Part shown: piece after piece, positions 31,863 through 40,292 of the stretch | How the letters are laid out: every line of letters starts with the position of its first letter | How positions within the stretch are numbered: position 1 is the first letter of the stretch | Assembly (NCBI RefSeq): GCF_902771435.1 | Contig: NZ_CACXXB010000014.1 | Coordinates: forward strand, 1-48,760 | From: an uncultured Methanobrevibacter sp. | Lineage (GTDB): Archaea > Methanobacteriota > Methanobacteria > Methanobacteriales > Methanobacteriaceae | Direction of reading: 5' to 3' | Length of the DNA stretch: 48,760 nt | Program-made: the position numbers and the translations under genes | Notes under the pieces: generated by a model | Told to the model about the DNA's origin: nothing | Seen by the model: only the letters and a program-made list of their open reading frames with translations | The model's database searches: none

Positions 31863-33845
31863 TTATACCATTTCTTTCATTTTTTCAGAATTTTCTTTTA
31901 AAATGTGATATATGCTTTCAGCACCTATTATTTCTCCGTCAGGCACGTCCCAATCTGAAGGATATAAAATGAATGGTTTTGATTGGGTTCCTCCGGCTCC
32001 TCCGTGGCTTCCAACCAGCTCTTCAAATGCGCAGACCTCATCGTTTTCGGCATCATAGAAGCTATTTACTAGGATGTCCGGTGTGTACTTGAAGGAGCTG
32101 TTTCTCTTGATGTGCATTACAATGTTGCTTCCAAAGCCTTCAAGAGGATTTTCACCTTCAATTTCGCCGCTGTCAAGATAATAGATTCCATCTTTTCCGA
32201 TTGCCATGTCTCCTTTTTGAGAGGATTTGACAACTATGAATCCTATGTATTCGTTTTTTAAAATTTCAGGCAGCAATTCCGGAAACAGATCATTCAATTC
32301 TTCGTAAGTTAATCTGTGCTTCCATTGTGTCAGATAAACCATTGCAAGATTGCCTGATGCGAGTACAATGACTTCGGAGTCACTCAGTTCCTGTTTTTCC
32401 TCTTCTTTGCTTCTGTTTTTTATCTGGTCAATTTGTTTGGAAAACGGAACAAATGTTTCTGCGTAGTGCTCTTCATTTGATGACATTTTTGCAAAGAGGG
32501 TCATGTCCTGCGGCAGAAGTGATTTGATAAAGTCTTCAAATGATTCTCCGTATCTCTGTTTGAATGTAGCTCCGTTTGCTTGCCCGTGGTCTGACTGAAT
32601 TACAATCTTATAGTCTCTTGGGCAATATTTGTTTGCATCGATTAGTCTCTTGATTTGTCTGTCCATTCCTTTAAGGGCAAACCATGAATCTTCGTCCCTG
32701 ATTCCTGAATGGTGGGCTATTTCATCATAACCCAAATAGGTGGAATAAGCGATGTCCACGTCTCCAACCATCATGTCTCCAATTAATGTGGCGGTGTTTA
32801 TTTCTCTCATGAACACATTGGTTCCTGCTCTTGTCGGAATGTATAGGATGCCACGGTGGATTCTTGGTCGGATATTTTTTACCTTATGTTTTATTTGTGA
32901 AATTACTTCAAGAACCATTTCTGCCAAAAACAGCACAAATATACGTGCAAAATTATTCGGATTTGAAAATACTGAAAACCAGGCCTTGTTGTATAATTTC
33001 TGAAGGTTTAAAATTTTACTCATTGTAAAAATCACATTGTCGGTATCTCCTGAAAATAGATTTGATCTGCTTGCACCATTTTGCGCCAGCAATCCGTTTC
33101 CATCTGAAATTCTCTCTTCCAGTTCTTTAACTTTTGTCGGACCGGAACATTGCATCATCTGATTGTCATTTTCCTTTTCAATCCATCTGAATGCGGTTAT
33201 GTCCTCGTTATTCCCATGGAGAATTCCCGCCTGGCTTGCTCCAGTCTGTGAAGACAGGTCGGTTTCCCATTCTTTCAGGGTATGGCTTTTGTTTTCAATC
33301 ATTTCCTTAACGGTTGGCATCAGGTCTTTGTCAAGGGCTTCGGATAGGATGTCATATGCAAGACCGTCAATCTCAACAACGATTAGCCCCGGATAATCTT
33401 TTACGATATCTTTTCTCTTCTTTTCAGCATCTCTCAAAACGGCTCTGTAGTATGACCCGTCATCTTCAATGGTAAGCAATGCAGATAATACGGTGGTTAC
33501 CAATGCCATTGATAGGGGAGCGAGGATAATTGCAAGTCCATCTACTGTTATTCCAAACAGGGGTCCAAATATTTCAAGCAATACCCCATTTAAAACCAGT
33601 GTTCCAAGACCGAATGTTATAACCAGAAAAGGCATGAAAATTCTTGTTAGAAGGGGCCATAAAATGGAGTTCACTATTGAAATGAATATGACAAGCAGGA
33701 ATATGTCGTCGAAGGACTCAATTGTAACTCCCAATCCGAAAAAACTAATCAGATAAATGCCTAAGACATTACCGACTAATATTATCAAACTTCTTTTCAA
33801 TGTTGTTCTCGGAGGCTTTTCCGTTATTTTCATGTTATTTTCCAT
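31863..33845 (-). CDS. Membrane phosphodiesterase: holin-like helices fused to a type I phosphodiesterase domain
   Basis: 660 aa. The first 140 residues hold four hydrophobic helices resembling the phage-holin-4 family (NSILWPLLTRIFMPFLVITFGLGT). The remainder is an alkaline-phosphatase superfamily type I phosphodiesterase/nucleotide pyrophosphatase domain: VVEIDGLAYD, DLSSQTGASQAGILHGNN (nucleophile region), YAYS-like YSTYLGYDEIAHHSG, QSDHGQANG and VGSHGGAGG as metal ligands. Which side the catalytic domain faces is not clear. I start at ATG 33845, 1 nt after the preceding stop with GGAG ahead; in-frame starts upstream overlap the previous gene. Confidence 0.8.
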   Translation of the reverse strand: MENNMKITEKPPRTTLKRSLIILVGNVLGIYLISFFGLGVTIESFDDIFLLVIFISIVNSILWPLLTRIFMPFLVITFGLGTLVLNGVLLEIFGPLFGITVDGLAIILAPLSMALVTTVLSALLTIEDDGSYYRAVLRDAEKKRKDIVKDYPGLIVVEIDGLAYDILSEALDKDLMPTVKEMIENKSHTLKEWETDLSSQTGASQAGILHGNNEDITAFRWIEKENDNQMMQCSGPTKVKELEERISDGNGLLAQNGASRSNLFSGDTDNVIFTMSKILNLQKLYNKAWFSVFSNPNNFARIFVLFLAEMVLEVISQIKHKVKNIRPRIHRGILYIPTRAGTNVFMREINTATLIGDMMVGDVDIAYSTYLGYDEIAHHSGIRDEDSWFALKGMDRQIKRLIDANKYCPRDYKIVIQSDHGQANGATFKQRYGESFEDFIKSLLPQDMTLFAKMSSNEEHYAETFVPFSKQIDQIKNRSKEEEKQELSDSEVIVLASGNLAMVYLTQWKHRLTYEELNDLFPELLPEILKNEYIGFIVVKSSQKGDMAIGKDGIYYLDSGEIEGENPLEGFGSNIVMHIKRNSSFKYTPDILVNSFYDAENDEVCAFEELVGSHGGAGGTQSKPFILYPSDWDVPDGEIIGAESIYHILKENSEKMKEMV

Positions 33846-33846
33846 G

Positions 33847-34380
33847 TTATTCATTCTCCAGATATTCAAAGATTTCATCAATGCTGGTTGCTGTTTTGAA
33901 GATTTTATCAGGTTTGTTTAAAAATCCTTTCTCAACCATTTCATCAATCATTTCAAACATCTTATCGTAAAATCCATAGATATTGAAAACGATAATTTCA
34001 TCATCAATGAGGTTTAGTTTTTTAAGGGTAACGATTTCAAAAAATTCGTCAAAGGTTCCTACCCCTCCAGGGGAGATTATGTACGCATCTGAATTTTCCA
34101 CAAATTTGTTTTTTCTCTCATCCATTGAACTGACATATATGAAAGTTTCGCAGTCTTTGCAAAGGGGTTCAAAATCAGCCATCCATTTCGGAGCTATTCC
34201 AATGGATTTTCCGTTATTGTCATGGACGCCTTTGGCACATGCTCCCATCATTCCTGTGTCTCCTCCACCAAAAACAAGGCAATGTCCTTTTAAAGCTATG
34301 GCACGGCCTAAATTATAAGCTTCATCAGTATATTTACTGTCGATTTTTTGGCTTCCGGAGCCATAAAAGCAAATGTTCAT
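33847..34380 (-). CDS. LOG family protein (TIGR00725/730-type Rossmann)
   Basis: 177 aa. The family motif PGGVGTFDEFFE is present and SMDERKNKF matches the second LOG motif. Glycine-rich GGGDTGMMGACAKG and the start FYGSGSQ fit the nucleotide fold. Plant LOG proteins release cytokinins from nucleoside 5'-monophosphates; prokaryotic members act on AMP-type nucleotides. AGGAG lies ahead of the ATG. It lies between the DUF2115 gene and the phosphodiesterase, with gaps of 10 and 1 nt. Confidence 0.88.
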   Translation of the reverse strand: MNICFYGSGSQKIDSKYTDEAYNLGRAIALKGHCLVFGGGDTGMMGACAKGVHDNNGKSIGIAPKWMADFEPLCKDCETFIYVSSMDERKNKFVENSDAYIISPGGVGTFDEFFEIVTLKKLNLIDDEIIVFNIYGFYDKMFEMIDEMVEKGFLNKPDKIFKTATSIDEIFEYLENE

Positions 34381-34390
34381 ATTATTTCTC

Positions 34391-34945
34391 CTAAATGTCC
34401 GGTGTCTGCTCGGCTATGCATAAGTGACAAATGGCGTTTTCATTGTCTTTCTGATTATCTTTGACCGGGCACAGAAATGTCCCTTTCCTGTTTTCCACTT
34501 TTAAATTTCCCGGAAATTCGCTGCCCACTGGATGTATTGGCTCTTCAAGGATGAATGTTGTATACAGTGAGGTAATCACATAGATTAATGGTAACTTGTC
34601 ATCGCTTGATGAGGACATTCTTTCCTTTTCAAAAGTTTTTTGGAGCAGCGGCAATGATTCATTGAAGGACTCCTTGTCAATGATTGCTGTTTTGTCATAA
34701 TCGTCATTTCCCAGAACTTCCTTCATGCGCATAATGAAATACTTTATATAGATTTCCAAGTATTTTTCACGATAGCCGGCTTGAATAAATTCTCCGTCTT
34801 TTCTTATGTATTCTGTAGCCATCATTAAATCATAAACCGAGATAATACTAGCATAGTTTTTCAAAATATCCATTATTTCATCTTTTTCAATTTCAGTCTT
34901 TGCTGACAATTCTTCAAGTTCCACCAGTATTTCCTCAGGTTTCAT
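34391..34945 (-). CDS. DUF2115-like methanogen protein
   Basis: 184 aa. The C-terminal EEPIHPVGSEFPGNLKVE and LCPVKDNQKDNENAICHLC are the conserved part of DUF2115 as I remember it; the Cys residues there (in FLCPVKD and CHLC) suggest a metal site. It heads the minus-strand operon. It has no ribosome binding site and a TATA-like TATTATTTAAA some 25 nt away, suggesting a nearly leaderless mRNA. Function unknown, restricted to methanogens. Confidence 0.75.
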   Translation of the reverse strand: MKPEEILVELEELSAKTEIEKDEIMDILKNYASIISVYDLMMATEYIRKDGEFIQAGYREKYLEIYIKYFIMRMKEVLGNDDYDKTAIIDKESFNESLPLLQKTFEKERMSSSSDDKLPLIYVITSLYTTFILEEPIHPVGSEFPGNLKVENRKGTFLCPVKDNQKDNENAICHLCIAEQTPDI

Positions 34946-35009
34946 GATTTTTATTATTAAATTTAAATAATAAATACTTTTAATATTGATAAAAATCTAA
35001 AAAGGTAGT

Positions 35010-35654
35010 ATGGTAGAAGAATATATGGAGATTTCAAAAGAGGAAATTGAAGCTGTTGAAAATGCATTGAAAGTCAATGCCGATTATAAATTAAACAATA
35101 CTAAATTTAACACTAACACCTTTGAAAAGGGCCAGGATATTGTTTTAACTCAGTATGTTGCTAATGTGGAAAACGAATTGGTCTTTAAAACAAAAGAAGA
35201 AAACGGCAAATATTATATTTCCAAAACTTTTGAGCTATTCATCGACAATATTATCGGAGGCAATGTCTCAAGGGATGTTTTCCAGTCTGTTTATCAGTAT
35301 TTCCATGAGGTCATTGCAGATGATGACAATGATTTTGCAGATGAAAAGGAAGAATTAATCAATTTTTTAGTTTTGACTGAGGAATATGAGGAAGAGCCTC
35401 TTCAAAAGGATTTGGATCCGGCAAAAATCCGTCAGGACTATAAGGCAGATCACGACAGGATTTACGGTGACGAGTCAATGAACAGGGTTCAAAAAAGTTT
35501 GGCATTAAAAGAGCTGTTACATATGTCAATTTGCCAAGTGGTCAATGATATTGATTTATTTTTCACAAGGCCTTATGATTTGACTCCAGAAGAGAATGCG
35601 GAGAAAAATAGGCAGGAAGCAAAGGCATTGGAAAATGAAATGCAGTTAACCTAA
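35010..35654 (+). CDS. Hypothetical acidic protein
   Basis: 214 aa, soluble, mostly helical and acidic. I know no domain in it. AAAGGTAG precedes ATG 35010; ATG 35025 is an alternative. It is divergent from the DUF2115 operon; the 64-nt intergenic region carries the TATA-like sequences TTTAAATAATAAATAC (34960-34975) for both directions. The C-terminus is a charged helix with YDLTPEENAEKNRQ. Confidence 0.6.
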   Translation: MVEEYMEISKEEIEAVENALKVNADYKLNNTKFNTNTFEKGQDIVLTQYVANVENELVFKTKEENGKYYISKTFELFIDNIIGGNVSRDVFQSVYQYFHEVIADDDNDFADEKEELINFLVLTEEYEEEPLQKDLDPAKIRQDYKADHDRIYGDESMNRVQKSLALKELLHMSICQVVNDIDLFFTRPYDLTPEENAEKNRQEAKALENEMQLT

Positions 35655-35711
35655 ATGTTTAAGTAATATTAAAACATAATATATTATTAATTAACTTTTG
35701 GCATTGATTTT

Positions 35712-36179
35712 ATGATTACCATTACTAAAAATGAGGAAGTTGTTCTTGACCAGATTAGGATATTCAACATAGAATATCCAGAAGGCATTCCTTTAGGAGT
35801 ATTGAGAAAGGAACTGGGATTTCATGAATATGATTTGGTTGAAATTCTTGAGGAATTGTCTGCCAAGGATCTGGTTATTTTCAAGGACAATAAGGCCAGT
35901 TTAACAGACCATGAAAAGGAAATTAACACGGTCAATTCCAAAAAGGATTTGGAAGAGTTAGAGCTGAACATGAAGGAAAAGGAATCATATAAATTGATTC
36001 AGGAGTTGGTTGACGATAAAAATCTCATCTCCAAATATACTTTGGAAGGTCATTTATTGTACGGGGACTTGAAACTCACTAATTTTAGGATGTACCACAT
36101 CATATTGTCTCTTCAGAATAAAGGACTTCTCAAATCCATCCATAAGGACGATGGGGAATACTATCTTCTTGTTAAGTAA
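35712..36179 (+). CDS. Hypothetical protein with winged-helix-like N-terminal part
   Basis: 155 aa. Residues 1-60 (EEVVLDQIRIFNIEYPEGIP, then KELGFHEYDLVEILEELSAK and KASLTDHEKE) have the helix-strand order of a winged helix; a second similar stretch, 95-155, could be another. No DNA contact motif is clear. Its upstream site is weak. It sits between the unknown gene at 35010 and nikR, without shared operon evidence. Confidence 0.6.
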   Translation: MITITKNEEVVLDQIRIFNIEYPEGIPLGVLRKELGFHEYDLVEILEELSAKDLVIFKDNKASLTDHEKEINTVNSKKDLEELELNMKEKESYKLIQELVDDKNLISKYTLEGHLLYGDLKLTNFRMYHIILSLQNKGLLKSIHKDDGEYYLLVK

Positions 36180-36238
36180 TATTATTTTTACATATTTTAT
36201 TACAAACAGTAATATTTTTTTTCAATTTAATCATAATA

Positions 36239-36246
36239 TTTATATA
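36239..36246 (+). promoter_or_regulatory. TATA box of nikR
   Basis: TTTATATA, giving a start site near 36268, inside the inverted repeat at 36260-36282. Confidence 0.55.
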
Positions 36247-36259
36247 CATTCAATAATAT

Positions 36260-36282
36260 AATATTAGTATAAGATTAATATT
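36260..36282. promoter_or_regulatory. Candidate NikR autoregulatory operator
   Basis: AATATTA (36260-36266) is repeated inverted at 36276-36282 with 9 nt between. It covers the expected start site of nikR. NikR dimers of dimers bind inverted repeats, usually with longer spacers (GTATGA-N16-TCATAC in Escherichia coli), so this is only a candidate; AT-rich DNA makes chance repeats common. Confidence 0.35.
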
Positions 36283-36297
36283 TTGGTGTGTTTTTTT

Positions 36298-36747
36298 ATG
36301 ATGAGAATAAGTATGTCATTACCAAAAAAATTATTATCAGATTTTGATGAGGTACTAAAGGAAAGAGGATATCAGTCACGTTCAAAAGGAATCCGTGATG
36401 CTCTTCAGGATTACATTGTCAGATACCAATGGATGAACTCAATGGAAGGCCAAAGAATAGGTATCATAACAATCATCTATGATCATCATTATACTGGAGT
36501 AATGGAAAACCTTGCAGAAATTCAGCACAGTTTCAGAAACGAGATTAACACAAGCATGCATATCCACATGACCGACAAATACTGTATGGAAATTGTTGTT
36601 GTAAACGGAGATATTGCAGAAATTCGTGATTTGACCGAAAGGATAATGAGACTCAAAGGTGTTGAACACGTAAAACTTACAAGTACTGCAAACGGAGAGG
36701 AATTCAGTGAACCTGGTCACTCCCATGACCACGGACACCACCACTAA
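36298..36747 (+). CDS. nikR: Nickel-responsive regulator NikR
   Basis: Ribbon-helix-helix repressor that senses Ni2+; methanogens need nickel for F430, hydrogenases and CO dehydrogenase. The RHH part is RISMSLPKKLLSDFDEVL followed by SRSKGIRDALQDYI, and the ACT-like sensor keeps all four nickel ligands H77, H88, H90 and C96, spaced as in Escherichia coli NikR (H76, H87, H89, C95). A His-rich tail HSHDHGHHH (141-149) is an extra metal-binding end. I start at ATG 36298 (GGTGTG ahead); ATG 36301 is equally possible. The hydrogenase protease gene 0.8 kb downstream fits the nickel theme. Confidence 0.93.
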   Translation: MMRISMSLPKKLLSDFDEVLKERGYQSRSKGIRDALQDYIVRYQWMNSMEGQRIGIITIIYDHHYTGVMENLAEIQHSFRNEINTSMHIHMTDKYCMEIVVVNGDIAEIRDLTERIMRLKGVEHVKLTSTANGEEFSEPGHSHDHGHHH

Positions 36748-36773
36748 TTCTTTTTTTATTATTTTTTTTATAC

Positions 36774-37541
36774 ATGAAATTCAAAATCACTCCATATCAT
36801 TTTGATTTGATTAAGGATTCCCAGCGTTTGTCCGCTTTTTATCAGGCCATCAGTGAATATGACGGTACAAATGACTTGGCTTATGACTTGGGATGCGGAA
36901 GCGGAATACTGTCCTATTTTTTAAGTTCTAATTTTAATGAAATCATTTCTCTTGAAATTGATTCAAGCGCATATAAATGCGCAAAGGAAAATCTGGCTGA
37001 TTTTGAAAATGTCAAGGTCATAAACGCTGACGTTCTGGAATATGAATTCGATAGGAAAGCTGATTTGATAGTTTGCGAAATGATGGACACTGCATTAATC
37101 GATGAAGAGCAGATTCCAGTATTGAATCACGCCAGAAAATGCCTGAAACCGGAAGGCAAAATAATTCCCCAGGCGATATTTAACTCTGCCGAACTGGTCA
37201 ACCTAGAAAGGGAGTACATCCATTGGGATGAAAATGCCAGATATGAAGTTTTCTCAGATGCGCTGATCTATTCGGAATTTGATTTCATGGAGGATATCGA
37301 CCCGAATTTTGAGACAACCCTGTCCCTTAAGGTCAAAAGGGACGGAACTGTAAACGGTTTGAAGATTACCACATTCACAAAACTTGCAGACGATATAGTA
37401 TGCGGACCGACACCGATGTTAAATCCCCCTTTATTAATTCCATTTGAAGAAAAATCCGTTAAAAGTAATGAATATATAACTGTAAAACTAAAATATATTA
37501 TGGGAAACGGAATTGAAAGTATCGAATTAAATGTAATTTAG
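36774..37541 (+). CDS. Class I methyltransferase, PRMT-like
   Basis: 255 aa. Motif I LAYDLGCGSGILSYFL, an acidic loop ISLEIDSSAYK, DVLEYEF and then CEMMDTALIDEEQIPVLN, where protein arginine methyltransferases carry their double-E loop. The beta-barrel C-terminal half (ETTLSLKVKRDGTVNGLKIT) also recalls PRMTs. Substrate unknown. It follows nikR by 26 nt and precedes the hydrogenase protease by 11 nt, so it is probably cotranscribed with them. Confidence 0.78.
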   Translation: MKFKITPYHFDLIKDSQRLSAFYQAISEYDGTNDLAYDLGCGSGILSYFLSSNFNEIISLEIDSSAYKCAKENLADFENVKVINADVLEYEFDRKADLIVCEMMDTALIDEEQIPVLNHARKCLKPEGKIIPQAIFNSAELVNLEREYIHWDENARYEVFSDALIYSEFDFMEDIDPNFETTLSLKVKRDGTVNGLKITTFTKLADDIVCGPTPMLNPPLLIPFEEKSVKSNEYITVKLKYIMGNGIESIELNVI

Positions 37542-37552
37542 GGAATAATGAC

Positions 37553-38038
37553 ATGTCTTTTGAATCACAGTTAAGAAATTTTTTAGAGGGTTTTGAAAAG
37601 CTGATTGTATTGGGCGTCGGAAATGAGCTTAAATGCGATGACGGTGTAGGGCCTTACATAATTAAAAAATTGAAAGAGGACATGGTTGAAGATAAAGACA
37701 GGTTATTGTTTATTGATGCTCAAACAGTTCCAGAAAATTTTACAGGCAAAATCCGAAAGGAAAACCCTACCCATTTAATAATTGTTGACGCATGTTTGAT
37801 GGGTGGTGAAGCGGGAGACATGAAAGTAGTTGATGAAAATGATTTTGCAAGCATTGGAATTTCAACACATTCCATGTCATTGTCTTTCTTTGTGAAATAT
37901 TTGCAGCAGGATTGCGATTTTAAAATAATTTTCGTTGGAATCGAACCGGAATCCATGGATTATGCTGATAATCCAACCGTTAAAGTTGAAGATGCCGCAA
38001 ATGAATTTATAAACATTTTAAAAGGGATTGTATTATGA
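37553..38038 (+). CDS. Hydrogenase maturation protease (HycI/HyaD family)
   Basis: Removes the C-terminal peptide of a [NiFe] hydrogenase large subunit after nickel insertion. 161 aa; LGVGNELKCDDGVGP, HLIIVDACLMGG and STHSMSL provide the expected nickel-sensing Asp, Asp and His. It overlaps the ATP-grasp gene by 4 nt (ATGA), so translation is coupled. The partner hydrogenase is not in the window. Linkage to nikR fits nickel metabolism. Confidence 0.9.
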   Translation: MSFESQLRNFLEGFEKLIVLGVGNELKCDDGVGPYIIKKLKEDMVEDKDRLLFIDAQTVPENFTGKIRKENPTHLIIVDACLMGGEAGDMKVVDENDFASIGISTHSMSLSFFVKYLQQDCDFKIIFVGIEPESMDYADNPTVKVEDAANEFINILKGIVL

Positions 38039-39129
38039 AAATTTTATTTATCGGTTCAAGATTATATGATGATGTCGATTGGTATGTAAAGGAAAAGGGT
38101 ATCGAAAGCGTACTTACAGAATCAAATGAAAATGCTATAAACCTGGATTTGCCAGACCAGGTATTCATCGTGCCTAGAGGTATGGACGGTCCAAAACAGG
38201 TTGCACTTATGCAGAATGTTGATGCTATTGTCCCGTTAATCGGTATTGACCCTCCATTGATTGATGTTGCCCGCATGAAGGAGGAAGTTGAAGAGGAATA
38301 TGGAATTCCTGTTGTTGCGGCGGGTGTAAGGGCAGTTGAGCTGACCTCCAATAAAATCAAAACCAAGGAATTTTACTCTCAAATAGGGGTTGAAACTCCG
38401 CAATATCAAATCCTCAACGGTCCGGATGAGCTTACTTTGGAGTTTCCTGTTGTCCTGAAGCAGGGTGAAGGCCAGGGCGGAAAGGACATTATGGTGGCAA
38501 AGACAATTGAAGATGTCAATGAATACTTCGAAAACTTTGACCAGGCGTTATGTGAAAGGTTCATTGAAGGATCCGAAATTTCCATTGAGGTTTTGGGCTT
38601 CGACGGACAGTACGTTGCATTGCCTCCAATCTATAAGGGCGAAACAACCTTGGAAGGAACACACCCGTTAAATAAGGTCAAAACCGGTCCCTGCATGGTT
38701 GAAGGACTGGACAATAATCTGGTTCAGCATACTGCGTATAAGGTGGCCAAAAATCTTGATTCAGACGGAATTTTTGAAATGGATTTCATGTATTCCAAAA
38801 AGGACAATCAGCTGTATGCCATTGAAGTAAACACAAGGCCAAACGGCACCAGGTATTTGACTACAGCCACATGCGGTGTCAACTCATTATGTGAACTGAT
38901 TAACATGGCCGCAGGCGAATTTTCACTTGCAGACATTTCAGATAGATTGGAGTATAACTATTCCACTGAAATTCCGGTGGGCAATTATGAGGGACCTGCT
39001 GTTAATGAGCCTGTAAAATCCTTTAAAGTCAATGATTTTGTTGTTCACGGTCCTGAAGGATATCAAAGGGTTACCGCCAAAGCCAGTTCCAAAACAGAGC
39101 TTGAAAAATTAGTTGAAAAATTGACATAA
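38035..39129 (+). CDS. ATP-grasp ligase (CarB-like) of the pseudomurein cluster
   Basis: 364 aa: N-terminal pre-ATP-grasp Rossmann (KILFIGSRLYDD), then the ATP-grasp fold with LEFPVVLKQGEGQGGKDIMV, the LCERFIEGSEISIEVLGFD strand and the metal site IFEMDFMYSK...AIEVNTRPNGTR. It resembles a half of the CarB family but is a stand-alone ligase, suggesting an amide bond between an amino acid and a carboxylate. MraY-like and Mur ligase genes follow at once, and such an ATP-grasp gene is known in pseudomurein clusters. Exact reaction unproven. Confidence 0.82.
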   Translation: MKILFIGSRLYDDVDWYVKEKGIESVLTESNENAINLDLPDQVFIVPRGMDGPKQVALMQNVDAIVPLIGIDPPLIDVARMKEEVEEEYGIPVVAAGVRAVELTSNKIKTKEFYSQIGVETPQYQILNGPDELTLEFPVVLKQGEGQGGKDIMVAKTIEDVNEYFENFDQALCERFIEGSEISIEVLGFDGQYVALPPIYKGETTLEGTHPLNKVKTGPCMVEGLDNNLVQHTAYKVAKNLDSDGIFEMDFMYSKKDNQLYAIEVNTRPNGTRYLTTATCGVNSLCELINMAAGEFSLADISDRLEYNYSTEIPVGNYEGPAVNEPVKSFKVNDFVVHGPEGYQRVTAKASSKTELEKLVEKLT

Positions 39130-39207
39130 ATCTGTGTTATAAGTTATAATTATATACTATTATAAATAGATATCATAATGATTGAAAGATTTTAATAGTG
39201 TGATTTG

Positions 39208-40278
39208 ATGAATAATACGGAAATGTTAATTCTTTTTTTAGTAACATTATTTGGTACAATATTCTTTACATGGTATGTTAAAAGGATATTGATTAAAGCA
39301 AAGATTGCAGATAGTCCTATAGTTAGTGAACATAGACATAAGAGCGGTACTCCTACAATGGGAGGTATTGCATTCTTATTTACTATCTCTTTGATAATTT
39401 CATTGTATTATCAAAATACTCCTATTCTAATTGTTTCATTCATCATGCTTGCAGGCGGAATCATTGGTCTGGTGGATGACCTGATAGGTCTCAAAATCAA
39501 GGAAATTCAAAAAATTGTTGTAAACACTTCAGATGAGGTCATCACTTTAGGCAGATTGGACGTCGAACCAGGTGAGGAAGTGCGTGTTGCAACTCCAAAG
39601 GCAAAAGCTGAAGTCGATGATTTGCTTAAGGAAGGAAAAGTTGAAGTGATAGGTGAAGTTCCAATCAAGACAGAGCCTGAAGAGTTTGAAAAAATCTGCA
39701 GCCAGGTTGTTTTAGGAATATTTTTAGGATTGACCGGTGCCGTTACTACATTGGGCGGTTTTAATTTAGGTCTGCTTGCTATTCCTGTTGTAATAATTGG
39801 TGTTTTGGGATCAATCAATTCAGTCAATCTTATTGACGGTATGGATGGTCTTGCAGCAGGTATTGTAGGTATAGCCTCCATAGCATGTTGTCTGTACGGC
39901 TATTTATTTGGTCCGGCAACAATCATTCCTCCGTTCTTGATACTGGCAGGCATATGTTTAGGATTTTTAGTATTCAACAAGTATCCAGCTTCAATATTCA
40001 TGGGAGATACAGGATCATTTGTATTGGGTACAGGCTATGCGGCTGCAGTAATGATATGTGACGTTCCTTACTTTGGAGTTCTTGCATTAGGGGTTCCGAT
40101 TATTTCAGTTGTCGTAAGCTTGCTTCACAGGGCTCATATTATAAAATTGCCGGTTGAGCCACTGCATCACACTTTAAACCATTACGGCATGTCTGAGACA
40201 AAAATCGTATTTAGCTACTGGGGTTTTACAGTTTTATTATGTGCAATTGGAATTTTAGCAAAAATGTACATTTTTTAA
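39208..40278 (+). CDS. MraY-like phospho-glycosyltransferase with soluble insertion
   Basis: A polyprenyl-phosphate sugar-1-phosphate transferase, presumably loading the pseudomurein precursor on undecaprenyl phosphate in the membrane. It has about ten helices and MraY motifs: LVDDLIGLK (D90, D91), SVNLIDGMDGLAAG (203-217), FMGDTGSF (D267) and the PLHHTLNHYGMSE histidine loop (about 318-330). Residues 97-165, between helices, are a hydrophilic insertion of about 70 residues absent from bacterial MraY; it looks like a small beta domain. I start at ATG 39208 rather than TTG 39205. Confidence 0.88.
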   Translation: MNNTEMLILFLVTLFGTIFFTWYVKRILIKAKIADSPIVSEHRHKSGTPTMGGIAFLFTISLIISLYYQNTPILIVSFIMLAGGIIGLVDDLIGLKIKEIQKIVVNTSDEVITLGRLDVEPGEEVRVATPKAKAEVDDLLKEGKVEVIGEVPIKTEPEEFEKICSQVVLGIFLGLTGAVTTLGGFNLGLLAIPVVIIGVLGSINSVNLIDGMDGLAAGIVGIASIACCLYGYLFGPATIIPPFLILAGICLGFLVFNKYPASIFMGDTGSFVLGTGYAAAVMICDVPYFGVLALGVPIISVVVSLLHRAHIIKLPVEPLHHTLNHYGMSETKIVFSYWGFTVLLCAIGILAKMYIF

Positions 40279-40292
40279 GTTTGGGTGATTAA

